64,000 nt of DNA from Gilvimarinus sp. DA14 (GTDB lineage: Bacteria > Pseudomonadota > Gammaproteobacteria > Pseudomonadales > Cellvibrionaceae). The notes beneath the pieces are model-generated. The model was not told where the DNA came from. It worked only from the letters and a program-made list of their open reading frames with translations, and did no database searches. This document shows, piece after piece, positions 25,377 through 34,664 of this stretch. The stretch's first letter is position 1. Each line of letters opens with the position of its first letter. The position numbers were made by a program, and so were the translations under genes. The DNA lies in NCBI RefSeq assembly GCF_024204685.1, contig NZ_CP100350.1:1776501-1840500 (forward strand), read 5' to 3'.

Positions 25377-26452
25377 AAACTCTCCTCGGGCCTTGCTGAT
25401 AAAGGGTCCAGCCGCGCCAAGCTTTCCAGCAAGCGTTTTACTGGCGCGGCCAGGCCGACGTTTTCGGGCTGGTGCACGTTATACCAAAGTGCGCCGCCAG
25501 CTTCCATTACCCGGTCAGGCTCTCGGCCCAGCTGCACCAGTACCGGCGTAATATCTAAGTGATAGTGGCTAAAGGTGTGGCGGTAACTATCCCAGTACTC
25601 TATGGTGCCAGGTTCGCCATAACGAGTCGTGCAAAATTCGGCCACCTTTTGCTCCAGCGCCAACTCGGGAAAGCTCCACAAGCCGCCCCAAATGCCCGTC
25701 GCGGCGCGCTGCTCCAGTAATAACTCGCCGGCTGGCGAGCGCAGCATTAATAGGTAGGTGGCTTTAACCGGCTTGTCTTTTTTCGGCTTTTTGCCCGGAT
25801 AAGCAAGCTGTTGCCCAGTCGCTCGGGCGACACAGCCATCGCCCACTGGGCAACTCTCGCAAGCGGGGCGCGTGCGCGTACACAACATAGACCCCAAATC
25901 CATCATTGCCTGGGTATAGTGGTTACAGCGCTGCTCGGGGGTATGTAGTCGCGCTTTTTCCCATAAAGCTTTTAATGTGCCGCTCTGCCCAGGCCAACCA
26001 GCAATGGCGTGATAGCGAGCCAAGACGCGTTTAACATTGCCATCCAAAATGGCGGCATGTTTTTTAAACGCAATGCTGACAATGGCGCCAGCGGTAGATT
26101 CTCCAATACCAGGCAGCGCCGCCAGCGCTTCTACGGTTTCGGGGAAGGCACCACAGTGCTCATCGACCACCTGTTGCGCGCACTTGTGCAAGTTGCGGGC
26201 GCGGGCGTAATACCCCAGGCCCGTCCATAAGTGCAGCACTTCATCGAGTGGTGCTGCCGCTAAATCCTGCACACAGGGGAAAGCATTGGTAAAGCGCTCG
26301 AAATACGGGATAACCGTGGTTACCTGAGTCTGCTGCAACATTATTTCCGACAGCCAAACCCGGTAGGGGGTGATGTTTTGTTGCCAAGGTAGGTGTTTGC
26401 GGCCGTGCTCGTCAAACCAGCGGAGCACAGCCGCCGCAAATGCATCTGTCAT
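25373..26452 (-). CDS. mutY: A/G-specific adenine glycosylase
   Basis: 359 residues. It removes adenine paired with 8-oxoguanine. Catalytic Glu37 lies in [10 protein letters not shown], the helix-hairpin-helix is [12 protein letters not shown] with catalytic Asp137 in [10 protein letters not shown], and the [4Fe-4S] ligands are Cys191, 198, 201 and 207 (spacing 6, 2, 5). The C-terminal MutT-like domain (about 230-345) recognises 8-oxoG and has the FSHYHLDI segment. It overlaps asmA upstream and yggX downstream by four bases each. Confidence 0.97.
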   Translation of the reverse strand: MTDAFAAAVLRWFDEHGRKHLPWQQNITPYRVWLSEIMLQQTQVTTVIPYFERFTNAFPCVQDLAAAPLDEVLHLWTGLGYYARARNLHKCAQQVVDEHCGAFPETVEALAALPGIGESTAGAIVSIAFKKHAAILDGNVKRVLARYHAIAGWPGQSGTLKALWEKARLHTPEQRCNHYTQAMMDLGSMLCTRTRPACESCPVGDGCVARATGQQLAYPGKKPKKDKPVKATYLLMLRSPAGELLLEQRAATGIWGGLWSFPELALEQKVAEFCTTRYGEPGTIEYWDSYRHTFSHYHLDITPVLVQLGREPDRVMEAGGALWYNVHQPENVGLAAPVKRLLESLARLDPLSARPEESL

Positions 26453-28632
26453 TGTTTGTCTTGATTTAACAGACGGTTGAGTATGCCCTCCACCGCCTTG
26501 GTTTTATCGTCTTTCTCGCCGCCCTCGGTGTCGCCACCGAGCTTACGGGTAAGCTCTTTTTGCAACTTGTACTTGGCGTAATCGCCGGTGAGCGACTCTA
26601 GCGCTTTGCTATCTAGGCCGCAATCTTTTAACGGCGAAAGATTATCTAGCGAACCTTTACAACGCAGCAGCGACAAACTGCGATTGAGCCAGTAATTGCT
26701 TTTTACCGTGCAGCCTTCGGCGCTGGTGGTTTTCTCCAGCAAGGTAAGAGGCAGGCGGAAGTCATAGGTTTCGGCGGCCAGGTTAAGCTGCCCTTGGGTC
26801 GCCAACAGTAGCTGGTCTACGCCGGCCTCAAAATTTTCTACCGTTACCACCTGATTGTTCAAGCGAATGGTGCCGTCCAGAGCGCTCATTTGGGTAAACT
26901 CTGGCCAGCTGCGCTGCTCGCTGGTTTTGCCATCGGCGCTTTCTGCCTCGTCTTTGGTTAACGCGACGATCCGGCAGAAATACTTTTCCACATTGAGCGG
27001 TGCAACGGTTACCTCAACGCCGCTTATGCTAGCTTCGGCGTTAAGCTGCTTAAATAGGTCGGAAGCAAAAGCACCGCTGGTATTACCCTTAGCTTTCACA
27101 TTCAATGCGCCAGTTAGCTGGATATCCTGCTCTAACTGCAAATCTTCGAGTAACGGCTCTAGTTGCACCCCTGTCATGTCGGCGGTAAAGCTCGCCTTGG
27201 CCCGCCGTCCCCGGGCATCCAGTTGTCCCTGAGCCTGCAACTGCCCCTGGTATGAATTTAGGCTCGCCTCGGTCAGTTGCATCACCCCATTTTTTGCGCT
27301 CAATCGCAAGCGCATATTTTCCACGGTCAGCTTATTGACAATGGCCTTGGCAAAATCAAACTGCACATTGGCGTTTAGCGCGCGAATGGCATCCAGGGGT
27401 AAAGGCTCCTCTTGCACCTGAGGTTTAGACTTGCCGCCACTTGTTCCACTGACAGGGTTCGAACTTTTGCTGTCCGTTTGCGGCGCCGGGGGCGGCAAAT
27501 AGTCATCGATATTGATAAAGTCGCCCACCAGTGTCAGCTGTAACGCCTGAGTGCTGAGATCGGTAATCGACAACTCGCCGTTCAAGTGGGTCTGATCCAC
27601 GCTTGCCTCAATGGGTGAAAGCGCCAAAGTGTTCGCACTGCCGATAAGCTTTGTGCTCAGCGAGACCTGGCTTAGCGCATCTGGATTGGCCGTTTGCGGC
27701 GCAGCCATTCCCAGGCTTGCCAGTAACTCTTTTAAGTTAAATGTCTGTAGCGCAAACGAGGCGCCGTAACTCATATCGCCCTGCATGTCCTGCGCGCTAG
27801 CGCTGAAATCGCTCACCAGGGCAACGTCATCGTGCCCCACCCCCAGGCGCAATTGGCCATCACTCAGCTGAAATTGGTCGATATTTTCATTCACCTGCAT
27901 AATGGCACTGAGATCGATAGCCAAAGGGATAACACCATCTGGCGCCGATGCGGACTCCAGAGACAGGTTCGCCTCGGCATTGAGTTCGAAGGGTTGATCG
28001 GTCAGGTTAAAGCCCGTCAACTCTACCTTGTGCAAGGCGGCGTGCACCTGCTGCCCGGCGGACTCGTCGCTGTAGTTGAGCTCACTGTCGGTAATGCTGA
28101 TTTGCTCTACCGCCAGGGAAAGAGAACGGCCGCTCTGCGCATCACTGGGATCAGAACCCTCGGCACCGGAGGGAGTTTGTGCCTTTTGCTGTGCCTTGAG
28201 TTCACGCAGCTGCTCCTCGCTCATTTCGGCAGCGGCCTGGCGCTCTTGCGCAGTAAACCTCTGCCAGTTTTTGCTGCCCGATTCGTCAGCGGTTAACGTC
28301 AGCTCAGCGCCATCAACCAGTAAATGCTCTACCTGGAGCTCACCGCTAAACAAAGGCTTAGTGGCCACTAGCAGGCTGGCGCTGCGCAAGCTGGCCAGAG
28401 GTTCATCCGGAGTTTGAGTGGAAGCGACGGTTATGTCGTTAATGGCGATCCCGAGACTGGGCCAAAACTTCCAGGCTAGATCACCCTCGATGTCTAAATG
28501 TACGCCCTGCTGCGCGGCCAGCTTTTCAATTCGCGGCTTAAACACATTGGGGTCAAGAAACATCACCACAAAAGCCACCGCCAGAATGACCAGTAACAGC
28601 AGCAACATTAATATCTTCAATATCAGCTTCAC
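26449..28632 (-). CDS. asmA: AsmA family protein
   Basis: 727 residues from a GTG at 28632, preferred because GGAG lies eight bases upstream and the product then begins directly with the membrane anchor ([21 protein letters not shown]). The periplasmic part has the AsmA N-terminal domain (about 25-150, including [18 protein letters not shown]) and the AsmA-like C-terminal domain (about 440-690). Family members shape outer-membrane composition and are related to phospholipid-transfer proteins such as TamB and YhdP. The asmA-mutY-yggX order is also found in Pseudomonas. Confidence 0.9.
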   Translation of the reverse strand: MKLILKILMLLLLLVILAVAFVVMFLDPNVFKPRIEKLAAQQGVHLDIEGDLAWKFWPSLGIAINDITVASTQTPDEPLASLRSASLLVATKPLFSGELQVEHLLVDGAELTLTADESGSKNWQRFTAQERQAAAEMSEEQLRELKAQQKAQTPSGAEGSDPSDAQSGRSLSLAVEQISITDSELNYSDESAGQQVHAALHKVELTGFNLTDQPFELNAEANLSLESASAPDGVIPLAIDLSAIMQVNENIDQFQLSDGQLRLGVGHDDVALVSDFSASAQDMQGDMSYGASFALQTFNLKELLASLGMAAPQTANPDALSQVSLSTKLIGSANTLALSPIEASVDQTHLNGELSITDLSTQALQLTLVGDFINIDDYLPPPAPQTDSKSSNPVSGTSGGKSKPQVQEEPLPLDAIRALNANVQFDFAKAIVNKLTVENMRLRLSAKNGVMQLTEASLNSYQGQLQAQGQLDARGRRAKASFTADMTGVQLEPLLEDLQLEQDIQLTGALNVKAKGNTSGAFASDLFKQLNAEASISGVEVTVAPLNVEKYFCRIVALTKDEAESADGKTSEQRSWPEFTQMSALDGTIRLNNQVVTVENFEAGVDQLLLATQGQLNLAAETYDFRLPLTLLEKTTSAEGCTVKSNYWLNRSLSLLRCKGSLDNLSPLKDCGLDSKALESLTGDYAKYKLQKELTRKLGGDTEGGEKDDKTKAVEGILNRLLNQDKQ

Positions 28633-28801
28633 AGCACAAACTCCGTGTCGATAGGACATTCAGCATAGCATGCCAAAATCATGGAGACTGCCAAGCAAAT
28701 TACAAGTTCAGATATCGTCCGTGTACAGAGCAATCCTCTAAGCCCACTGGTTATCCGGCCGCCTCTCGCCTAAAATGTCCGCTTTTAGCCGGACACACGC
28801 T

Positions 28802-29887
28802 ATGGGACAGAAAACACCGCTTTACCAAAGCCACATCGACGCTGGCGGCAAGATGGTGGACTTTGGCGGTTGGGACATGCCAATCAACTACGGTTCACAA
28901 ATTGAGGAGCATCACAAGGTGCGCCAGAGCGCCGGTATGTTTGACGTCTCCCACATGACCGTTGTGGATATCAGTGGCGGTGATGCCCGCGCCTACCTGC
29001 GCAAGCTGTTGGCCAACGATGTTGCCAAGCTCGACGGCAAGCACGGCAAGGCACTGTACAGCGGCATGCTGAATGAATCCGGCGGCGTTATAGACGATTT
29101 AATCGTCTATAACCTCGAGAGCTGGTACCGCGTAGTGGTCAACTGCGCCACCCGCGACAAAGACCTGGCCTGGATGGAAAAGCAGGCGCAAGACTTTGAC
29201 GTCACTTTAACTGAGCAAGCCGATTTGGCGATGCTTGCCGTGCAGGGGCCAGATGCCATCTCTCTGGTCAAACAAACGGTTGGCGCCGAGCAAGCCGAAG
29301 CCATTGCCGAGCTAAAAGTATTTACCGGCCAGCAGGTGGATCAATGGTTTATCGGCCGCACTGGCTACACGGGCGAAGACGGCCTGGAAATTATGCTGCC
29401 AAGCCATCAGGCCGCCACCTTTTGGCAAGCTTTACTGCAGGCCGGTATAGCCCCCTGCGGCCTGGGCGCTCGCGATACTTTGCGCCTGGAGGCGGGCATG
29501 AACCTTTACGGTCACGAAATGGACGAAACCATTTCCCCACTGGCCGCCAACATGGGCTGGACCATCGCGTGGGAACCGACCGAGCGCGACTTTATTGGCC
29601 GCACAGCACTGCAGCAAGCGCGCACCAACGGCAGCGATAAACTGGTGGGCCTGGTATTGAAAGAGCGCGGCGTACTGCGCGCCGGGCAAAGCGTGACTAT
29701 TCCCGGCAGCGAACGCACCGGCGTTATCACCAGCGGGACATTTTCGCCCACTTTGGGCTACTCTATTGCCATGGCGCGGGTGCCCGCCACTGCCGGCACA
29801 GAGGCCAGTGTAGAGGTACGCAAAAAACAGCTTCCGGTCACCATTGTTAAACCCAACTTTGTCCGCCACGGACAGTCACTCGTTTAA
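28802..29887 (+). CDS. gcvT: glycine cleavage system T protein (aminomethyltransferase)
   Basis: 361 residues. It transfers the methylene group from the H-protein-bound aminomethyl to tetrahydrofolate and releases ammonia. The start [11 protein letters not shown] at 28802 matches the family; an ATG nine codons upstream (28775) is less likely. Conserved segments include [26 protein letters not shown], and the folate-site [20 protein letters not shown]. gcvH follows after 19 bases; gcvP is not in the window. I see no glycine riboswitch in the 28633-28801 leader. Confidence 0.96.
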   Translation: MGQKTPLYQSHIDAGGKMVDFGGWDMPINYGSQIEEHHKVRQSAGMFDVSHMTVVDISGGDARAYLRKLLANDVAKLDGKHGKALYSGMLNESGGVIDDLIVYNLESWYRVVVNCATRDKDLAWMEKQAQDFDVTLTEQADLAMLAVQGPDAISLVKQTVGAEQAEAIAELKVFTGQQVDQWFIGRTGYTGEDGLEIMLPSHQAATFWQALLQAGIAPCGLGARDTLRLEAGMNLYGHEMDETISPLAANMGWTIAWEPTERDFIGRTALQQARTNGSDKLVGLVLKERGVLRAGQSVTIPGSERTGVITSGTFSPTLGYSIAMARVPATAGTEASVEVRKKQLPVTIVKPNFVRHGQSLV

Positions 29888-29906
29888 ATTTTTACAGGAC
29901 ACAACC

Positions 29907-30299
29907 ATGAGCGAAATTCGCAGCGAACTGAAATATCTGCCCAGCCACGAGTGGGCCCGTGTGGAAGAAGACGGCACCGTCACCATCGGTATTACCGACC
30001 ACGCGCAAAGCAGCCTGGGGGATGTGGTTTACGTCGAGACACCAGAAGTGGGCGCCAGCGTATCGGCAGGCGAAGAAGCCGGTGTGGTTGAATCGGTAAA
30101 AGCCGCTTCCGACATTTACTCGCCCGTATCTGGTGAAGTGATTGCCGTCAACGAGGCGCTGGAAGACGAACCCGAGCAGGTTAACAGCTCACCATTCGAC
30201 GACGGCTGGTTCTTTAAAGTCAAACCCAGCGACCTGTCCGAGCTGGACGACGCCCTGGACGCCGACGGCTACCAAGCCGCCATCGAGGCAGACGAGTAA
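29907..30299 (+). CDS. gcvH: glycine cleavage system H protein
   Basis: 130 residues, the usual length. The lipoyl Lys is Lys65 in [39 protein letters not shown] is the standard beta-barrel segment. It carries the lipoamide arm between the P, T and L proteins. The start ATG has AGGACACAACC ahead of it. Confidence 0.97.
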   Translation: MSEIRSELKYLPSHEWARVEEDGTVTIGITDHAQSSLGDVVYVETPEVGASVSAGEEAGVVESVKAASDIYSPVSGEVIAVNEALEDEPEQVNSSPFDDGWFFKVKPSDLSELDDALDADGYQAAIEADE

Positions 30300-30302
30300 G
30301 TT

Positions 30303-30581
30303 TTGAAAGCGCCTCTACGTAAACTCGCCCGCCCGCTGCTCGACCCGCTTGAGGCGGGTAGCGAGCCCTATCACTACAAACCGCTGAGCCGTAAAATTTT
30401 ATTATTTTTCGGCACCGCATTTACTTTTTTAGGCTTGTTGGCCGCTTGGCTCATTCCTCCTGGAGCCGATCCCGGTTACTACTTTCCTGTGTTCGTTTTT
30501 ACTTTGGCAGGACTGTATGGCTTAATTGTCGGCGCACTTGGAGATGATCGCGCTGTAGCGCGGATTTGGGGAAATAAGTAA
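30303..30581 (+). CDS. small inner-membrane protein of unknown function
   Basis: 92 residues from a TTG start; the ribosome site (GAGTAAG) overlaps the gcvH stop, three bases away, so it is probably co-translated with gcvTH. Two membrane segments are clear (about 32-52 and 60-80), with a basic N-terminus and a C-terminus ending DDRAVARIWGNK. I do not recognise the family. It occupies the position where gcvP is often found. Confidence 0.65.
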   Translation: MKAPLRKLARPLLDPLEAGSEPYHYKPLSRKILLFFGTAFTFLGLLAAWLIPPGADPGYYFPVFVFTLAGLYGLIVGALGDDRAVARIWGNK

Positions 30582-30733
30582 GAAAAGTTAGACAAATGGT
30601 TTACGGAGAATAACAGGCGCTCTAACCGCTAAAATAACCACCGGTGCTAAATCCTATAGCAATGGCCTCACCTGCTTCGCGATAACATTGCCCCCTTGAA
30701 AGGTCTCTTGAGACTATTTAGTCAGCTTAGACG

Positions 30734-30760
30734 CCGGGGTGGGCGTACGCCCAACCCCGG
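30734..30760. terminator. strong GC hairpin downstream of the gcvTH operon
   Basis: CCGGGGTGGGCG and CGCCCAACCCCGG pair with one bulge around TA. No T-run follows on either strand, so it may be a rho-assisted stop or a 3'-end stabiliser between the converging gcv and redoxin genes. Confidence 0.45.
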
Positions 30761-30795
30761 ATGCCACGAGTTTATGTGAACCGTCAGGGCATACG

Positions 30796-31332
30796 CTATT
30801 TAGAGAAGGTACCACGGATGGGGTAGTTATTTTCTGGATCGCGTATAAAGCGCAGACCAGACAACAGTATATCTAGATCAGGCCGAGAGAACGGTGCGTT
30901 GGTAATTTCGACGATCTGAATCTTACCATCACCATTAATAACGAATAAAGCGGGCTCGGCAAAATTGTGATCAGTTTCCTGAGCATTCCGTGGAGTCGAA
31001 ATGTACAAACCCAATTGCAACATTTGCTCTTGCGTTAAACCATAGGCCAGAGGAAAACTAACATTTAACTCCTCCTTATGCGCCTTCAGCTGCTGCTCAC
31101 TGTCAGCGGAAACGGCTATCAGATCAACGCCCAACTCTTGCAAGTCTTCAACATACTGTTCGAGTGAATTCAGGTATTTAGTACAGATAGGGCAATGCTT
31201 TCCGCGATACACCACTACCATTTTCCACTCGCGCCCATGTTCGGGCTCACTCAGGTTCACAACTTCACCGCCGCTTAAAGTTGCCTTTATGTTTGGAAAA
31301 ATACTACCTGCTTGCAGTTTGTCGGTATACAT
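30796..31332 (-). CDS. peroxiredoxin-like family (AhpC/TSA, redoxin) protein
   Basis: 178 residues, thioredoxin fold. The redox motif is CPIC (Cys47, Cys50) in YRGKHCPICTKY, then LIAVSADSEQQLKAH and FPLAYGLT, as in AhpC/TSA-type redoxins. There is no signal peptide, so it is cytoplasmic. It probably reduces peroxides or protein disulfides; its partner is unknown. GGAGGCTGT precedes the start. Confidence 0.87.
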   Translation of the reverse strand: MYTDKLQAGSIFPNIKATLSGGEVVNLSEPEHGREWKMVVVYRGKHCPICTKYLNSLEQYVEDLQELGVDLIAVSADSEQQLKAHKEELNVSFPLAYGLTQEQMLQLGLYISTPRNAQETDHNFAEPALFVINGDGKIQIVEITNAPFSRPDLDILLSGLRFIRDPENNYPIRGTFSK

Positions 31333-31416
31333 ACAGCCTCCAACTCAATCAAAAGAATGGTGTGGACTGCAAAGCAGGTTACGTTCCAGCTTTAAGACCC
31401 GTCGCTTTTTTGTGAG

Positions 31417-31956
31417 CTATCGCCCCATTTGCACAATATCATCAGCCATCAACTGCGCCAGCCGTTTAACATCGGCCAGCTCTTCTTCACTGCCACGCTG
31501 AAAGCCGGCAATCTTCATCTGATCGTAAATACCATAATCCAAGGTATAGCTTTCCAGACCAAACACCGCCAACTCCTGTTCGCCGCGAGACGCGATAACT
31601 TTATGGCTTACCTTGGGCGTATTTAGCGCTTTGCCGCCGGTGTTATACTCGCGCACAAAATCCACCACGATATTTAAGTCGGCATCAGCTGTGGCTCCAT
31701 CAGCAAGGGCGCCGCGCGCTTGCAGCTCCTCGCTCAGCGCCTGGGTAAACACCTCGGTAATTTTCGCTTCGGTATTAAAGCGGGTGTCACCGTCGCGCGC
31801 ACCATGGCCCAAAATTAAATTTACTTCTACCGACTCAATTGCATACTGGGTGCTCTCAGCCTTCAAAGGCGTGGGCTCAAGGGTGTATTGATATTTAGGT
31901 GCGCTGGAACAGGCCACCATAAACAAGGCGAATAACATCAACATACAAATGCGCAT
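31417..31956 (-). CDS. hypothetical lipoprotein (DUF4410-like)
   Basis: 179 residues. The start at 31956 has GGAG six bases upstream and gives a short lipoprotein signal (MRICMLMLFALFMVAC, lipidated Cys16). The mature part alternates beta and helix (VEVNLILGHGARDGDTRFN; EVFTQALSEELQARGAL; DLNIVVDFVREYNTGGKAL), a pattern seen in small lipoproteins of the DUF4410 kind. That assignment is tentative. It lies 84 bases upstream of the redoxin gene on the same strand. Confidence 0.7.
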   Translation of the reverse strand: MRICMLMLFALFMVACSSAPKYQYTLEPTPLKAESTQYAIESVEVNLILGHGARDGDTRFNTEAKITEVFTQALSEELQARGALADGATADADLNIVVDFVREYNTGGKALNTPKVSHKVIASRGEQELAVFGLESYTLDYGIYDQMKIAGFQRGSEEELADVKRLAQLMADDIVQMGR

Positions 31957-32038
31957 AACTGACTCCATTCAAACAAAGGGATTTTGCAATCTACCCCATT
32001 CATTCAGCCGGCGCAAAACAAGGGGTTAATAAGGGCAT

Positions 32039-32066
32039 AAAAAAAGAGCCGACACAAATGGCTCTT
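32039..32066 (-). terminator. rho-independent terminator on the minus strand
   Basis: AAGAGCC and GGCTCTT form a seven-pair stem, followed on the minus strand by seven T residues. It lies about 480 bases past the end of the 34430-32550 gene, with no other gene between, so it would end either a long 3' UTR or a separate transcript from 32.1-32.5 kb. Confidence 0.6.
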
Positions 32067-32106
32067 ACTTAAGCTTGCCCTCCTCGCAGATACGGGAGAT
32101 TAATAG

Positions 32107-32390
32107 ACTTAAAGCATTTAAACAAATGCCTTAAGTGTGGAACCGATTGGTTTTTCGCCCGGTTACGACTGAGCCGAGCGGAAGCCGATTTTAGGGGTTG
32201 CGCGCTCTGGATGAGCGCGAAAGGTCTAAGCGCACATGGACGTGCGGTTTAGACCGACCGCTAAAATTGGCTGGAGCGAGGGGACCCCGCAGGGGCCAGT
32301 TGTTGGGCGAGGTTTTTGGTTACTTTTTGCCGAAAAAAGTAACTCGCAACGCCCGGCGACACGGGCTTATTGAAGGAGAATGGATATTCC
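32107..32390. other. gene-free, highly structured intergenic element
   Basis: The 593 bp gap 31957-32549 has no credible gene but many inverted repeats. 32184-32194 pairs with 32261-32271 to close two hairpins, 32201-32219 (seven pairs, loop TGGAT) and 32223-32255 (loop ATGGAC), giving a three-way junction. Further on are GGGGACCCC, a nested stem 32307-32347 with GTTACTTTTT against AAAAAAGTAAC, and GCCCG/CGGGC at 32351-32366. 32107-32135 is another inverted repeat. It looks like a dispersed intergenic element or a structured RNA; the strand is not decided. Confidence 0.7.
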
Positions 32391-32549
32391 AGCATTTTCC
32401 AAACAGCAGCTCCTCTAGCCCAGGCTGCTTCCTCAAACAGCGCAATGCACCTTGCGGAAATGACGTAAAAGATTTTCCCATAAGGTAAGTGCCATTCAGA
32501 GCCGACACTCTGTGCCGACTCTTTTGTCACAGCGAATAACACTTAACGA

Positions 32550-34430
32550 TTATTCGAAGGTTTGCTCGATAACGTATACCGAGGTAGTGCCACTGACTTC
32601 GTTGCCAACCACCAGCAGTGCATCGTCGGTGGGTGAATCCTCGGCCGAGATAAACACCAGGCCTTCAGGCCCTAAATCGCCAGTGCTATCCAATACGCTT
32701 TCGGTGTCTTCGGTCGCCCAGTCTTCACGGCTGTTGAGGTAATCCATAAACACCGGTGCTTCGGGGTCGGTTACGTCATACACTAGCACACCGCCCATAC
32801 GCTCCAGGCCAATAAAGGCAAAGGTTTTTTCGCCAATACTGCCAATAGCCACACCTTCTGGCTCTGGGCCTTTGGCATCGCTGCGACTGTCTTTTTGGTC
32901 GCCCTCATCGTGCGCACTATTAAAGTAATCGGCGCAGGGAATGCTTCGATCACTACCCAGCATGCAATCGTCACTGGCAAGGAACTGCTCAATAGCATCG
33001 CCAGAGTCCCAAATCAGCTGACCTTCCTCATCCCAAATAGAGAACGAGCGCGCGCCATAGCTGTAGAGGTTGTCGTACATCAAACGGTCGCCCTCGGCGG
33101 ACTCATTACCGGCGGCATCGAACATAACCGGTGACCCATCGACATTAGCGCGATAACCCATGGTCCAAGTGATGTTTAAACGACCCAGTATGTCGTCTTC
33201 ACGGCAATCGCCTGCATCACCCGCGCTTGCGCCGCAATAGGCGAAAGTATCGTGATTCAGCAAACCACCGGCGGCGAGCTCGCGCAGCTGCGGAGGTAGA
33301 TCGTCATTGGCGCGGCGGTCAAAACCATCGGAATGAACCAGGTGTTTAACGCGGAACTCCTCGACAAAACCTTTGCTGGCATCGCCGGCCCAGTAATCGT
33401 CGTTATCTTCACCCCAGGCGCGGGCGTCGCCTTCGTTAGCAGTTACCAGATAAGTCATGCCATCAACATCATACGAGGCCATCGCATCGGGCAGGTACAA
33501 GCCGCGCACGCCGGGCCAGGTTTTGATATCAATCGGGCCTTCGTCACTCACATCCATGGCATTACCAGAGCCGAAGTTGTTGGCTTCCAAACCATGGTCT
33601 TTGTAACCCAGCGGCATAATGTTTTCGACAGTCGCAGAGCGGATGTCGATACGCGCAACTGCGTTATTCTCTTGCAAAACGGCCCAGGCGGTCATGCTGT
33701 CGCCGGATACAGCAATGTACTCAGGCTCCAGGTCCTGCGCCACACTGGCCATGGGGCCATAGATACGCACGCCTTGTTCGCGTAGGGTGTCGGCATCGCT
33801 GTTAAACCCGGTAAAATCTGCGGTCGCAACCGAAGGGTTGGCCATGTCAGAAACATCGATAATCGCAATCGAGCCTTCCGGATCAATCTGGTAATCGTCA
33901 CTTGGCTCACCTTCGTTGGCGGCCAAAACATAATGGCCATCAGGGGTGAAGGTCACCATATCTGGCTGCGCCCCCACTCCCACGCTTGAGATCAGCGACA
34001 GGTCATCAGCCTTAAACAGAGCCACGGCACCGTCTTCGGTTTTCTCATCCGCTTCAATGGCGAGAGCTACGACGCCGTCGTAGACCGCTACGGAGTTCAC
34101 TTCCCCGCCAGCCAACACGCTGCCACCATCAAGAGTGTCAATCAGACTGGGGTTAGCCGGATCGGAGAAATCAAGAACGTCGACCATGCCTTTTTCCGCA
34201 TTCACCACAAAAAGGCGCTGGCTTGCGGCGTCGTAAGCGGGAATTTCGGCGGCGGATTCATCAAACTGACCGGTGGAATAACGCCCTAAAAAGTTCAGCG
34301 AGATACTCGCGGGGGTTTCAACCACCGGCGGATTGCCGCCATTTTCTTCATCGCTATCGTCGTCACTGCCACAGCCCACCAGTGCCAAAGCACTGCAAGC
34401 GGCCAACATATACGGAAAACTTTTTTTCAT
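32550..34430 (-). CDS. choice-of-anchor I family lipoprotein (beta-propeller, alkaline phosphatase-like)
   Basis: 626 residues. Lipobox LALVGC (lipidated Cys20) is followed by an acidic linker (SDDDSDEENGG). The rest is a propeller with repeated AANEGEPSDDY and TANEGDARAWGED segments and ends GPEGLVFISAEDSPTDDALLVVGNEVSG; this is the pattern of proteins annotated as choice-of-anchor I, some of which are linked to phosphate esters. Many Asp/Glu suggest calcium binding. It is likely anchored on the cell surface. GGAGCTAACCG precedes the start. Confidence 0.85.
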   Translation of the reverse strand: MKKSFPYMLAACSALALVGCGSDDDSDEENGGNPPVVETPASISLNFLGRYSTGQFDESAAEIPAYDAASQRLFVVNAEKGMVDVLDFSDPANPSLIDTLDGGSVLAGGEVNSVAVYDGVVALAIEADEKTEDGAVALFKADDLSLISSVGVGAQPDMVTFTPDGHYVLAANEGEPSDDYQIDPEGSIAIIDVSDMANPSVATADFTGFNSDADTLREQGVRIYGPMASVAQDLEPEYIAVSGDSMTAWAVLQENNAVARIDIRSATVENIMPLGYKDHGLEANNFGSGNAMDVSDEGPIDIKTWPGVRGLYLPDAMASYDVDGMTYLVTANEGDARAWGEDNDDYWAGDASKGFVEEFRVKHLVHSDGFDRRANDDLPPQLRELAAGGLLNHDTFAYCGASAGDAGDCREDDILGRLNITWTMGYRANVDGSPVMFDAAGNESAEGDRLMYDNLYSYGARSFSIWDEEGQLIWDSGDAIEQFLASDDCMLGSDRSIPCADYFNSAHDEGDQKDSRSDAKGPEPEGVAIGSIGEKTFAFIGLERMGGVLVYDVTDPEAPVFMDYLNSREDWATEDTESVLDSTGDLGPEGLVFISAEDSPTDDALLVVGNEVSGTTSVYVIEQTFE

Positions 34431-34664
34431 CGGTTAGCTCCTGTCGCTCTTGGAATAAGTCGCGCCTGAGCCTAGCGATGCAATGTTACAGGTTCGTGTT
34501 TACAATATGACGAGCTGAGCCGAATTGCCCCTTGCAGCCCGAAGTTCGGGCCTAAAAGATTGAATTTACCCCCGCCTTTCGGTAACTTGCGCGTTTTATT
34601 CCAATCGGCCGCAAGGCCCTCTCGCCCCCGCCAAAAATCGGGGCGCCAGCACGAGGCAAACCAA

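Noticed and set aside
28633-28801. Glycine riboswitch ahead of gcvT
   Set aside because: The leader has none of the conserved paired GGAGA-type blocks of a glycine aptamer.
32198-32488. Open frame of 96 codons
   Set aside because: It reads through the stems of the structured intergenic element; no ribosome site and no protein-like composition.
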